Positions 1 to 12,368 of a DNA stretch of 64,000 bases are shown in pieces (within the stretch, counting starts at the first letter, position 1; every line of letters begins with the position of its first letter). The DNA comes from Archegozetes longisetosus (lineage: Eukaryota; Arthropoda; Arachnida; Sarcoptiformes; Trhypochthoniidae): the NCBI GenBank assembly GCA_018873245.2, contig JAEMBT020000007.1, forward strand, positions 2,118,001 through 2,182,000. The letters run 5' to 3'. Both the position numbers and the translations under genes were made by a program. The notes under the pieces are model-generated. The model was not told the DNA's origin, did not search any database, and worked only from the letters and a program-made list of their open reading frames with translations.

Positions 1-416
1 ACCATGCCAACCGTTTAATGCAATGAATTTTTATCAACATAGGGACTGGTCTGGGTATCCATTTTAGGTATCTAGAGCGCCGGAGAGTATTCCATACGGT
101 ACTACGATGTACCCGTGGACTACCCCTTTTTTGCGGCTAACTCGCCGATCTGAGCGCTGCTCAACTTTGGATGCGCTCGAGCTAATTGTGCAACTCGGCG
201 CTTATCATTGCTACTGTATATTTGAGACGTGCCTGATCCTTCCTTTCGTTTAATGCATAGACCCTGCTTGGTTTTGTTGATTGTTCGGTATACTCTTGCC
301 AGAGATATGCCAGACATTTTATGAATCTTTTTAGCCTTTTTGACCCCGTTTTCAAAAAGAATTCGGATTGTTTCGTCGCTCTAACTCCATGTTGTTACTG
401 TTATTGTTTTTTGCAT
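1..416 (-). pseudogene. Tc1-type transposase fragment, decayed and cut by window edge
   Basis: The minus strand reads as the N-terminal helix-turn-helix part of a Tc1-like transposase. The start is ATG at 416-414, with an early TAG at 383-381. An open stretch at 317-120 contains GISLARVYRTI and AQLARAHPKLSSAQIGEL, which look like paired HTH DNA-binding segments. After the stop at 120 another frame continues as RVHRSTVWNTLRRSRYLKW, the usual second HTH of Tc1 transposases, down to the window edge. With one internal stop and one frameshift it cannot make protein. The DDE catalytic part would lie left of base 1. The family call rests on motif recognition. Confidence 0.7.
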
Positions 417-1683
417 TGCCCTATTCGATAATTTTATTTCCCCCGGCATATGATATATCGAATTAAAGCTCTTTTTAGGAACAATAAAATGCTCTAATTT
501 TTATTTAAACCGCTAAAAAGGAAATTAAAAAAAAGAGCGACAAAAATTCTCAATTTCAATTCGACAGACTTTATATTCTGCAATATTACAGTGTAATGAT
601 TTTTGATTGAGTAACATGCAAACCAGCAAAAAATATTGGAGATTTTGGGTAGAAGCTGCTACTTAAAGTTTATTTTGGGATTTTTTCATTTTCAGTACAT
701 GAAATCAGTTTTTTATAGCTAGTAATTTTTAAGTTATGTGAATAAAAATTTTATTATAAAATCAATCATATACATAAATCATATTACATATTAAAACTTA
801 ATCGAATTATAGTTCTTTTGGGGATTAAATGTTTAATTAACTATAGATTTTGCTTCAAAAAAATTACTAGCAGATGACTGGAGGCTCAACACCTTCCGAG
901 TAGCCTGAGGATACATTTGTAGATAATTAGAGATTCATTCAATTTAATAACTCCATAGTATATGAGACTAAGTGAATGAAGCTCAATATATTGTTCAATG
1001 ATTTATTTGCGAGTTGTTCAAATAGGACTAGATCCAGTATAATAGAAGAAAGTTTCTAAGTTTTGAGAGAGACAAGTTCTTGTCAATAATCGAGCTTCCT
1101 GTTGAAGATATGAACTTCTCATTGAGTGGCATGAGCCTCTATTAGAATAAAATTAAATAATCAAACAAATTTATATTAATAAAAGTTGTTCACCTTTTGA
1201 TTACCTCTCTAATCATTAGACTCATCAAAATTAATGATGAGTTCTATTGTTTTCCTATTAATTGAGTTTTTCACTTCATTTCATTGTTCAGTTTGTATTC
1301 TGGCTTATTATGTGCTGTTGCTTACTGACTTATTTTGCTATAAATTGATAAATCAATATAAAGAACTCTCTATTTTTATGACAAATAACTTCATAATTAA
1401 TAAGCAAAATTTCAGATTTGTTTATTGGTCACTTCCAGAACTGGCGAAAGCTTAATAATAGAAACAAATAGGAAGAATAGAAATAATTAAGAAAATTGAT
1501 TTTTAAGTAATAATTTAGAATTAGAAACGAATATAAAGAATTTTTGTGCAATTTTATATTTTAACATAAAGTTAGTGAATTTGATTGCACTTACCAGTAT
1601 TATAAATTGCATTTTATTTATGCAAGTAGAACAACAAGAAGTGATAAACAATCAAATCAGGATATAATAAATAACATGATAGA
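417..1683. other. AT-rich intergenic stretch without a supported gene
   Basis: Between the transposase remnant and the promoter of the first nuclease gene I find no coding signal on either strand. The first ~150 bases next to the remnant probably include the untranslated end of that element. A 73-codon open frame at 1234-1455 has no recognisable domain and looks like chance. Confidence 0.5.
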
Positions 1684-1684
1684 T

Positions 1685-1695
1685 ATAAATATTGA
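1685..1695 (+). promoter_or_regulatory. TATA-type core promoter of nuclease copy 1
   Basis: ATAAATATTGA lies 89 bases before the ATG of the first nuclease gene. The same element precedes the second nuclease gene (16363-16373) and monooxygenase copy B (19387-19397) at nearly the same distance. The longer context is also shared with nuclease 2 (GA, then AATCGAATGTTG). Its role as TATA box is inferred from sequence, position and conservation. Confidence 0.55.
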
Positions 1696-1773
1696 GGAAG
1701 TAATCGAATGTTGACTCGTTTATCGTTGTTTATATATCAGTTGTGTTCAATTTTTTAAATTAGAAATTTCAAA

Positions 1774-3248
1774 ATGAAATTAATTTTAACTTTTAGTACG
1801 ATTTTGAGCTTCTTAATTGACTTTACTCAAACAAAAGGTAATAAAATTTCAAATTCCACGAAATTTTTCAAATAATCAATTTAAGGAATTTTCATATAAC
1901 AGTTATAGAACTCGTTAGTAATGAAACCGACTCTAAACTTTATGGAAGTTTCTATGCATCTAATCCTTGGGGCAAAGATGAGGATAATAACTGTGAACAT
2001 CTACCGTGGATTATTTTACAAGAATCGCCTAAAGAATCCCAATATCTAATTATAAAATTTAATGTCGACCTAAAGCTCCCGATATTTTCAATCTATGAGC
2101 ACAACTATTTGAATGATATGAACAATTTGCCACGACTTACACCTTTCTATGACTATCCTTGTGACAGACTCAAGGGAAAGGTATTGAAAAATAATGAATA
2201 CAAAAGTACTGGTTGGAGCCGCGGACATCTTTCGCCACAAATGGCTTTCAGATACTCAGAGGAAGCGAGAGCTGCAGCTAATTACTTAGTTAATATCGCG
2301 CCACAAGACTTGTACTCAAATATTCAACCCTGGAGTCAAATCGAACAGAAATTGCATAATTTTTTCCATGAAAGAAAAGCACTCGTCATAACAGGCACAT
2401 GCAATAAAGTGTCTATAAGAAATTCATTGTCTGTTCCCGAGTGCTTTTGGAAAATTGTTTGCACTCGAGATGATAGTAATGTGGTAACTGCCGCTGCGTT
2501 TTACCATAAAATATTATGTCGACAACTACTGAGCAGAAGAAGCAAAGAAATCAAGAGATTTTTCAGGTAATTCTATTTTCAGCTTAATTTTTAAATAAGA
2601 AAATACTGCAAGGTAATCATATTTTAATTGAATAAAACTTATATGGAATCATAAGCTAGGAGCAGTTATCTTTACAAAACAGTTATATGTGACTACTTTA
2701 AAAATATTTAGGTTAGAAATTTCTCTTTATCTACAACAAAAGATTTCAAGACAAGAACAGTTAATCAGGGGTTTAAAAATGAATTTATTTATTCAATTCA
2801 AAATTTTATTGATTAGTTATTAAGATTCAAAATCTTTAAAAGTTCTGTCTTTTTCTAAATTTCAGTATTTTTCATGAGTTGTAATGATATATTGGATGTA
2901 CGCTTATAATCAATATTTTCTCATTATTTAAATTCCACCTATTTCATATTCAAATTCTATTACGCAATAAGCTCTACTGATTTGATGATCAAATTTTAGA
3001 ATAAGAATCATTATTATTCTCATGAATTGCAGGTGAGAGATCCAGAATTTGTTGAGCAATTGATTTCTGAATCAGACTGGAATTCATTGTGGACTGAGTC
3101 AGAAAAACATTTGAATCCTGTTTTTGACGGAAAGCCTCCAATAAAATTTTCTGACTGCCTTAAGGCAAAGGTTTTGACTTCAACTGGAAGAAAATTCTGG
3201 CAGAAAGCTATTAAAAAGTTTGAATCGAGATTCAGATACGTATATTAG
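1774..3248 (+). CDS. Secreted DNA/RNA non-specific endonuclease, copy 1 (frameshifted as read)
   Basis: Secreted metal-dependent nuclease of the Endonuclease_NS (Serratia nuclease/EndoG) family. Three exons: 1774-1837, 1909-2566 and 3033-3248. Exon 1 encodes a signal peptide (MKLILTFSTILSFL...). Exon 2 carries the active-site region GWSRGHLSPQ with the catalytic His, then NIAPQ...N..PWSQIEQKL with the expected metal-binding Asn. The last exon (VRDPEF...FESRFRYVY) is family-specific C-terminus. It is a close paralogue of the gene at 16449-17790, sharing both intron positions. Relative to that copy, one base is missing near 2509-2513: AAAA where the paralogue frame needs five positions. The frame therefore runs into a TGA just after the second splice. 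The lost frame is otherwise conserved through STTTEQKKQRNQEIFQ. Either a recent pseudogene or a homopolymer assembly error. Confidence 0.85.
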
Positions 3249-5833
3249 TCTAACTTATCATTTGAAACGATTGGACAAAAGCCAATTCTAAAGCTTTCTG
3301 CTAGCAAAATAAGAGTCATATATTTTTATTTAAATTAATTTGTTGATGAAATATTATTGAAAAGTATATAAGTAGCGACAAAAAATTTGAAACTATGCTT
3401 AAGTATTTGTTCAGATTAAATTATAATTCATTAAAACCTATTTACAGTCTGTTAATTCGTTAGAAAACTATCATGTGAAAACATTTGAATTTGAATTTCA
3501 GAAGATACATTTCAAGACTGTTCATATAACATTAATTCTCATTCTAACTTGAAAAGACTCTAAAATATTAAAAATGAAGCTAAAAATTAGTGTTATCAGT
3601 TAAATAACTAAAATTTATTCTATTAATATTAAATAAAACAAGATTTTCACAATTACCTAACAACAACATCTTTATTTCAATTTGTACATTGTCTAGTTTC
3701 ACGAGTTCATCAGATGTATGAACTTTCAAATTTAATTTGAACAAATCCTGATTTTTACTACTGATTTGATGCAGATCTTCTTAAAGTATAAAGTTAACAA
3801 ATTTAATAATGAATCAGCTGCACTTTATTGGACTTAACATTATCAATATTAAGAGATATCAAGTTCTCACATTTTGATCATTTATACTATAAAATGCTTT
3901 CATTAAAAATAATTTTCACCACAATTTTGGTTCTTTACATAGCTACAGGGTTAGGCAGATACTTATGGACAGATTATAAATTTGAATAAATCCATTTTTA
4001 GAATTAACATACGTGTCATATCTACATATTTATGAAACCCACGTACTGTGTGAAAAAATAAACAAACCCATTTTTAGTTGTAATCAATAATGCCGAAGGA
4101 AAACAGTCTCGAACTTGACAACTGTATACGAGAACTTTACAAACATGTAGAAAGCTATAGAAAAATAGAAACTCAAGAACAGGTCCAGCTTCATAAGAGG
4201 AAATACCCGTAAAAAGTCCTGACTGCAATTCATTAGACTATCTTTGAATCAGATATTTAAAATAATTATTTCATAGGAAACCCAAAACTGGAAATGGTTT
4301 ATGGAAAGTATATTGAGATGTTTGGTCAAAAATAACACCTGAAATGACTAAACTAGTGTCCAAATCTCGAAAAAGCGATACCGAGCTCTCACTAAATCTA
4401 ACGGCTCCAACATAAAACATTTAAAAAACGCTAGATTAGTTTTTTAAACTGTTCACAAACATCTGCCTAATCCTTATCTTATCAGAATTTTTAGAATATA
4501 ACTAGCTGGCCAATTTTTAAAATTGTCTAGTCACGTTTGGACCCAAAACCCAAATCTGGTTTTCCTAGACCTCTAATGATGCACACTATCTAGATCTCCC
4601 TCGTTCCGTACTTTTCGAGATTCCAATGACGTTGATCAGAAACATGAATTTCTCCGCTTTGCAAAAACACTTAAAGCACCTAACTGTTATCATCACAACT
4701 TATTCTAGATATCTGAATTCCATCTGTTGCTATAAGTTTTGACAAGTTTGATCTATATTATTTCTATATCCAAGTTGCCCAAAACCCCAAATCCTACTCC
4801 AATTCTAAACAAAACCTATTTTTGTTGTTGTCATCGAATTCCGGCTCCAAAAGTGATTTAAATAAGCTTGTATCTATTCAAGAAAAACTTATCTATTTAA
4901 TCTGAATAAAAATTGAATATATGTAACTCACAAGAATCGTTTCCAAACACTCATCAGTAACATTTCAAATCATTCTATACCTGTATAAACTCCGATTTAA
5001 AACCTAGAGACGCTTTATGAATGCAGGATAAAAATAATTTTCTCAACGAAAATAAACGATCGATTTATCGCTTAAGCCTCCACTCAATTCAGATGAGAAG
5101 AGATTTAAAATCATTCCATTTTATAAATTTACAAATTTATAAGTTCCTCAATACATCCTCAATAAGTTCCTAACATAATATTTGTTTCGTACAAACATGA
5201 AATCAACTAAATTTTATAAACAGAATTCTTTTATTATTTTCAGTTCAAAAATAGTTTCTTAAATGAAGGTTTGGCAGATCTTTACGACCCGTCATTCAGA
5301 TTTGGCTCAGGTATCAATAATACTATATTTCATAAAGAAGCTCAGAAAATTTTACGGGACTTTTGATTTGATACACATTTTCTTGACTAAATAACTTTTT
5401 TCTCAATTCTTCATCTAATTTAAACTAACTTCAAGTTATCTACGTCAATTTTACCTTACATCATCCTTTGCTAATGTTCTGGAGTCCAATAAAAATTTAA
5501 ACCAGAAATTAGTTTGCTAACCAACGATCAAATTTGTCGCTTTTTAAATTTAATTATGCACAAAAATTTAATACAAGTATAAGTTTTGAAGAAAATTATT
5601 GCTAGAAAATACAAATCTTTGACTATTAGTCAATCGAATTCGAATGATGCCAGATCCACATGTATTTTTAAAAAGTGATCATCAATTAAAATAACGGTTT
5701 CAAAAATGTCTTTGTTTTGCACATTGTATTTATAGAACCATTGAGAATGATTTAAGGAACGTGGGAAATAAAATCAAAACTTTTATTCAAGATTCTAGTA
5801 AAAATATAATGTAAAATTTAATGAGACTTGCAC
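3249..5833. other. Intergenic stretch with two possible orphan exons
   Basis: There is no complete gene. At 3893-3985 a short frame starts with a signal-peptide-like sequence (MLSLKIIFTTILVLYIATG). At 5244-5310 a 67-base segment is bounded by a good acceptor (TTATTTTCAG) and a CAG/GTATCA donor, and is open as NEGLADLYDPSFRFGS. The frames of the two pieces do not join by any splice I can find. The middle (about 4200-4900) is slightly richer in GC and looks like old repeat. An AATAAA on the minus strand at 5787-5782 probably ends the monooxygenase A transcript. Confidence 0.4.
5782..5787 (-). terminator. Polyadenylation signal of monooxygenase copy A
   Basis: AATAAA on the minus strand, 47 bases after the stop codon of monooxygenase A. 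This is the usual position for an animal poly(A) signal. Inferred from sequence only. Confidence 0.5.
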
Positions 5834-8800
5834 TCAGAAAGTACGGTCCGAGCGAGCTATATACATTGGTCTAGTTCCGAACATGACTGCATATAAAACA
5901 GTACTTATCGTGATAACTATAACAAGATACCAAGCTAAAAAATCAAAGTAGTTGAGATTAATCCTCCTTGAATGACTTGGTTGACATTTTCTTTCCACAG
6001 GTTTGTAGATCTCATCTAATTCTGGATAACCAATAAGTGAGTCGGGTTCTTTATCATTGTCTGTTTTAATCCAATAGCATTCAGACTTTTGCATAGCCTT
6101 AAGCATAAGATTCTTTGAATCACTAACTATTTTCTTACTCCAGTCCTGTTTTTCACTTATGTAGTCAATCAAACTTTGGTTTTGTAAATATTTCGGAAGT
6201 TCTATAATTAGCTCATGTTTAGAGTTTCTTATGTAGTGATAAAAAAATTGATTCAAGATTAGAGAAAACCACGTTTTTAAGTCAATGAATACCTGATCAC
6301 TTTTTGCACATCAGCCAAAGTCATGATAGTTTGATCTGAAAGTTCACTGAAACACGGCTTTGAAACTTTCATTCTTGGGTAATAGTATAAGAATGCAGCA
6401 CACATTTCATCGTTCGTTGTGTATCCACCCTAGAAATGATTCAGATATTAAACTATGAGAATTTATTTGTATATCATATTTATCTAGTACAAGAGTAGTT
6501 TTATTCCTTTTCGTAGAATCGTAATTGCATTCAACAGTTATTTGATCTCCAGATTTGATTTTGACTATTGGGTTCAACAGACGGAATGTTTGAAGATTGA
6601 AATCATAGTTTTGGTCAAATTCAATCCATGGTAACTCTTTTCTGCCTCGAAAGTGACGTGTTTTAATTTCTTTAGCTAGAAACGCATAAAATCATATGAC
6701 AAATGCAAAATTGACATAGTGCTCAATTTTTTCTTAAAGAATATATTTTCGATTTCTAGCAAGCAAATTTTAGGGAAGCACTTTGAAATCTGAATGTTAA
6801 ATTCATTAATTCGACCGAAATTTAAATATTTAGGAAAATGCAATTGATACTTTAACTTAATTTAAAGAGGGATTTACCGAGATGTGCGTGAGGCCAAACC
6901 GCAAAAACATTTAAACCTTCTTTGTCTATGGCCTGCAAAATGTAGTTGGAGTTAAATTTTCATTTAAGGTAATTTCTATTTCTCACAAACATTTTCGAAG
7001 CATTTAGGATCGCAGTGACCACTAATATGAAACTGGTTCCGATTTGGTGGAATAAACACTTTACTACCAAGAGCTGATCCCACACTCAACGTGGAGGCTT
7101 CGTATTTTCTTAATTTCTCCGTATAGTAAAATTTAAGACCTGAAGAGTCAACTCTTCTTCCGATGAGTTTTCGATTGTCGTAATGAATATTTAGTAGTAG
7201 ATAAATGTTGGAATTTTGATCCCCCAGTGGAAACCCAACATCTTGTGGAAAGAGAATGGGCTTCCGCCTACAGACCACATGAAGTATGGATTGAAACAGT
7301 GTATGAAGTCTTTTGGCATATTTGCTGTTGATGTACAATCAGCTCCTTCTTCATGCAAATAGTTTTCTAGTTGTTTAAAATTCGAATAAAAGCATGAACT
7401 CACTGTTATATGGTGAACGAATGCCTCGTTTCCCGGTGTTATATATGGTTCGTACTAGAAATATATTCAAATTATTAAAATTAACCAATAAAAACTTGTT
7501 ATATTAAAAAGTCAGTATACTCAAATCTATTATTAATTTTTATACTTATAACTCATGTTAATTTATTTTTTAGCTAATTTTCATATTGAAGATAATCAAA
7601 TTAAAGTTTAGTATTTACCTTTACAACGTGTCGTTTAGTGTTCGGAAATTTGAATATTTTGCACCAATAAGTTGTCGTTTTTTTATCTATTGTAATCTAT
7701 AGGTGAAAATAGAACCCCAAGTAAATGTGCCTCATATCGGGATATATCGAAATTTGCTGAGTTTTCTAAATCAATTACAGTTTAAAAATAACTCACATTT
7801 TGAACATTCAGTATAAATGTTTTCAAATCAGTTTCTTTTGGTTTATTCTCATACGATTCTGTATGAGATAATAGCAAAACACTTTTCGATCCCTTTTTTT
7901 GTCTTCCATGAATTGTTATTGAATCAACTGATTTTGGATCATAATCACTGTAAGCATAGATAAGACTAGTTGTATCTCTTGTTATTTGTCTGTCAAACTC
8001 TTTATCGCATGTGATGTAAGGTCGAGAAAATTTGATTATAGTATGAGTTGAGTTCTGTTTTGAGTCTAATAGAAGCCAGTCTTGATTTTTATCGATTTGA
8101 GGCAATCTTTTATCTGCTACATGCCTATCCTAAAAATTAAGATTTTCTTATTAATTGAACGTATTTTTCAGTAAACCATATGCAAACCAAAATTTAAGGC
8201 AGAATTAGAAACTCAAAAAAATATGATAGAGAGAAACCTTAAAATTCGAATGAATGAACTTTGGAGGGAATTTAATTTTTATCAAATTAATTGTAGATAT
8301 TTATCATAAATATATTTTTCATGAAAGAAACGATGTCAATCTAAAGAATTAAACTATTGAAGGATCCTTATATGCAATGACTCGAGCCCTAATTACGAAT
8401 TCATCCCAATTGTCTGTTGAATTTTATCTAATGTTTTACTTATATTATATTTTGATTACTTATTAGAAATTGTGACAAAATGATACGTCAAATGCTTTGG
8501 CCTTAAAAATATTAATTCTTTCATGATTTTCTGAAAACTGTGAATTTTTATTTAATCATTGTGATTGTCTTAAATTAAGGCTAAAACTTTTACCCAATAT
8601 GTTATTCTTATGACTTAAGGACTTGTAAAAACTTTTCTACTTAAATAAGAAATAATATTTTCTAAGAAAATATACATACTTTCTAGTTGTAGAGAAAGTA
8701 TGATTTGAAGAAAAAATGTAGTTGAAATATACACAATTTCGATAAGAACCTAGAATTTTTTAAATTTGATAACAATTGATATGTTTGTAATCTAAGACCA

Positions 8801-10685
8801 TCGGCAGCTAATTTTGTGATGACTCTAATAAGCACTGAAAGTTGAACTTAGTCTTGAACTGAGCCAAATATAAGAGAATATTGAGATGATTCATACTGAA
8901 CATCTAATAAAAATAACCAATTCAATATTTCTACCTCATATAAAGTGGTATACAAATTTCCAATTGTTATAGAAGAGAAGTGTCAAGTTTCAAATATTTT
9001 TATTTTGGAGAATTCCTTTAACTGTATATCAATTTTCTGATCAAAATAAAACTATTATGCTGAAAATGCTGGTAACTTCTAGTTAAAGACTGATATTTAA
9101 CATTTAATCTACAAATTATAATATTGTTGATTCTGATTTTTCTAATTTTCAGTAAAAATTTTATCAATATTTTATCGAAGACTATTTATAACTTCATGTA
9201 AATCAAAATTTAGACTAGGTTTTAATTCATTTTTAGTTACGATACAATTTCTCAAAAAATATGAACTTTTGTACAAAAATACTAAATTGTACAAGAAATA
9301 GGAATGAACTAATGAACAACTGGTAGTGATCCCAATTTAGCACATCTTCGGATTCTTTTAGTCACATTAACAATACTCCTTTTAACAGCATTTAAGTCAA
9401 ATTTTTTGAGGTAGCATTTATTCTTCATACAAGTTAATCAGTGTTTTTGCATACCAACTATTTTGTAAACTATTCGACACAAATAATTTATAAAATCTTC
9501 AATCGGGCGACATTGACGAAGGTTTGTTGGCTTAACAAATCAATAGCAAAATCAAATTTTGACAATTGCGATACAGTCAAGCGCACTGTCTTTTAACCAT
9601 TATCTCGTGAGTTCTGGTATATTTTAGTGATTTCTTCCTTTTATATATGCGAATAGACCTCTTTTTCAACCAATATTTGATAGTTCTTCTGTCCACAGAG
9701 GATCTACGGGCGGCTCTAGAGATGGTAAACTTATCCTTATGATTTATCATTCGGTAATCTTTTTGATTCGGAAAGCTTTTTGATCTGTTGTTTTGACATT
9801 TTCTGAAAATAGCGACTCTTAACTACTTTCTCTTTAGTGGTCAATCGTTCATGATATGTTTTAATAATGCTATATATGAGACTGCGAGGCATACCTTCAG
9901 CCATCAAATGTTTTACAGTACAAGGTTTGGGTTTATCTGAAATATTGTTACAGAATGTCACGACTTGATTTCGAGTCATTTCTCTTTTGATGACATAACA
10001 TTTGATAATTAAACTCAACATCAAAGAAAATTAGAATATTTTTACACCGATAGATTGCCTACAATATGGTATAATATATGTCCACAAATTCGAACTCTAT
10101 CTCGTGGCACGCTTTCGAAGAGTCTAAATTTTGATTTACAGAACGTTACTAACGGATCCTCTTTTTAAAGTTTTAATAAAACCCAAAATACGAAGTCTAA
10201 GAGTAAGATTATGCATAGAGTTCAAATGAATCTGATTTGTTCAGATAATCTACATCATAAAATAACACCCTAATATTCGAGAAAACTAACTAAATATAAA
10301 TTTTTCTTATCTGGCTAAATATGTCCTTGAAATAAGTGGCACAGAGGGAAAATCTAATCAATTATTAAACTATTGAAATGATAGCAAGCCTAAGATATTA
10401 ACAAATATTTACATGAAAATAAGTTTCTCCAGTATTATCATCAACCCATGACATTATGAGATCACTTCCTTTCATACCACCATTTGGTGATAAACCAAAT
10501 CCAATCCATCCTCTTGTTTTTACTTCACATAAGAAAGTGATTGTTTCATTCGCATCATTTATATTCCATTTGACACTATATTTTTTATATGGATCTAACC
10601 ATAACTGATAACTCCAAATTTCATTGTCTGCATTAACATAATTGAATAAAAGACATATTAAATAGAGAAGTAGGTAAATAAACAT
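5834..10685 (-). CDS. MOXD1: DBH-like copper monooxygenase, copy A (frameshifted as read)
   Basis: Copper type II ascorbate-dependent monooxygenase of the dopamine beta-hydroxylase/MOXD1 family, expected in the ER or secretory pathway. Eight exons: 10685-10413, 8129-7797, 7696-7619, 7454-6991, 6932-6878, 6675-6491, 6429-6293 and 6227-5834. The order is signal peptide, DOMON domain (exons 1-2), N-terminal copper domain with AFVHHITVSS, C-terminal copper domain with PHAHL and TNDEMC, then a C-terminal membrane helix. Exon 4 is 464 bases against 465 in copy B. One base is missing near 7245-7268, where CCC stands for an expected CCCC, so the frame breaks after SVGGSP. All other exons match copy B in phase and almost all in length. 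Intron 1 (about 2.3 kb) holds a mariner remnant. Pseudogene or assembly error; the near-perfect exon set favours a gene that is or was recently functional. Confidence 0.88.
9310..10024 (-). pseudogene. Mariner-like transposase remnant in intron 1 of monooxygenase A
   Basis: The minus strand carries a broken Tc1/mariner-superfamily transposase. From 10024 it reads VVTFCNNISDKPKPCTVKHL and GMPRSLIYSIIKTYHERL (first HTH). After a one-base shift near 9737 it reads TISRAARRSSVDRRTIKYWL and RTHEIMVKRQC (second HTH and start of the catalytic part). The middle is deleted. The typical tail follows at about 9540-9310 (NKPSS..., then KKFDLNAVKRSIVNVTKRIR), ending at TAG 9312-9310. The element is dead, with shifts, stops and an internal deletion. 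It sits in the same orientation as the host gene and should be spliced out. Confidence 0.75.
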
Positions 10686-12368
10686 GTTTTCAAATGTTAA
10701 GGAAAGTTTTACGCAAAATATGATTCTAAGCCTTCACATTTTATAATGGCATCAAAACTGGTCTTGAATCAGATGATAAAATAGCTTTCCATAAATTCAA
10801 GGCCAACGATTTCTAAGACATACAAATTGAAAAAAGTCTTATTGAGTTTTACACTATAGTTATAACTTCTAGTTTCATGATTTGTGTAAAATATTAAAAG
10901 GTAATTTTTCACATCTTGACTTAATTTACATTCATAGTAATTCAATTTCTATTATTTCATATTTCGCTGTTAAGATGTTGACATTGATTTCTATCATGAA
11001 CTTGTATTAAATATAGCCTGAATAGAAATTCTATCGTTTAAAACTCAATTCAATATTAAAGACGAACGTGTTATTAAGTAGTGTAGCCATAATCAAATTG
11101 AACAGAGATCTTGTATATTTTCTAAAATAACATTGAAATTAATCCAAAGTTATCTAGCATTACTGTTTTTTAGTTTCACATGACTTAAGTATAATATTAA
11201 CTATACAAAGTTTTCTTGCAAGGGATCAGTTCTGAAAGAACTAACGTAGCACTTCAATAAATCATAATATCTTAATCTTTTTGCATACTTGAATTATAAT
11301 TTCAAAGTTATACTTTTCAAGTTAACTTGATAAGTTCTAGCAAAAGAGTCAGGAAGAACCTAAAATCAGTTCTGCCTAACAATTTCCTTAACATAATCAA
11401 AATTGGAGTATCATTTAAATTTGTTAAAAAATGTTTAGGAAATCTATTTAATATTTTTTATGATGATTAAAATCTATCTACTGGCTTACTTATTATTCTA
11501 TAAATCTTTTAAGAACTGTTGGCTTCACAATTATTCGGGCTAAAATTTTTCAAGCTGTAATCTTAGTTACAGCTTATAATTGGTACTATCAAGAAGCTTT
11601 CGGACTTCTGCCATTCTCCAATTTATTTCTTTACTTCTATGTTAGTCCACTATTTTATAACTAAGTTTTGATTTGACGTTTGATTTAAAGCCACTCAACA
11701 ATAAATTTTGAATGAGAATCGAAAGAGGTTCCAAAACAGAAAATTTCTTTCTATGAATGATTAATAGAATTATGAAATTGTGGATTAACACAGACTCTAA
11801 TTCTTTCCGAAGATCTTGAATCTAAAAGAAGGCTTATAAATTTATTCATGCACTAAATTGAGAGTATACTTCATAGAAATATCTCTTATGAAGATTTCGA
11901 CAGGAAAATTTGAAAGATTTAAAATTATTTCTTAATTTTTGACTTTATCTAAAATATATCCGGTGAATGAGCATTTGAGAGATATTTCTCATCTATCTAA
12001 TAACATTTAAGAAATTGATCATAGAAAAGTCAACGGATAAGTCTCGGAGCCTTCAACTTGAAAGTTAAGTTTTCTTACAATAAAAGAAGTATACTCTATG
12101 AAAGTATTAGCATAAAAATTCATTCAATACAACAGAATGACTTGTACTAATTTTGCAGTTAGAGCTTGGTCTCCTTTATCGAGATTTGATTACCTTGCCA
12201 ATAAAAGATTCTAATAAAACTCAGACATATCATTAACTTTTCTGTCATTAAATACTGAGTTTTAACATGATTAATATGAGAGTTTAAGTTTGTTTAAATG
12301 CGAACATTTATTGAAGTTTGTTGACAATCAATAACTTTTTCAGTTATTACTAATAAGTTCCCATTGAG
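10686..12368. other. Intergenic stretch between monooxygenase A and the GH88 gene
   Basis: No coding signal is visible. TATAAAA on the minus strand at 10744-10738 lies about 53 bases before the monooxygenase A start and could be its TATA box. A minus-strand AATAAA at 12312-12307 lies 57 bases after the GH88 stop and is probably its poly(A) signal. The rest is featureless AT-rich DNA. Confidence 0.45.
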
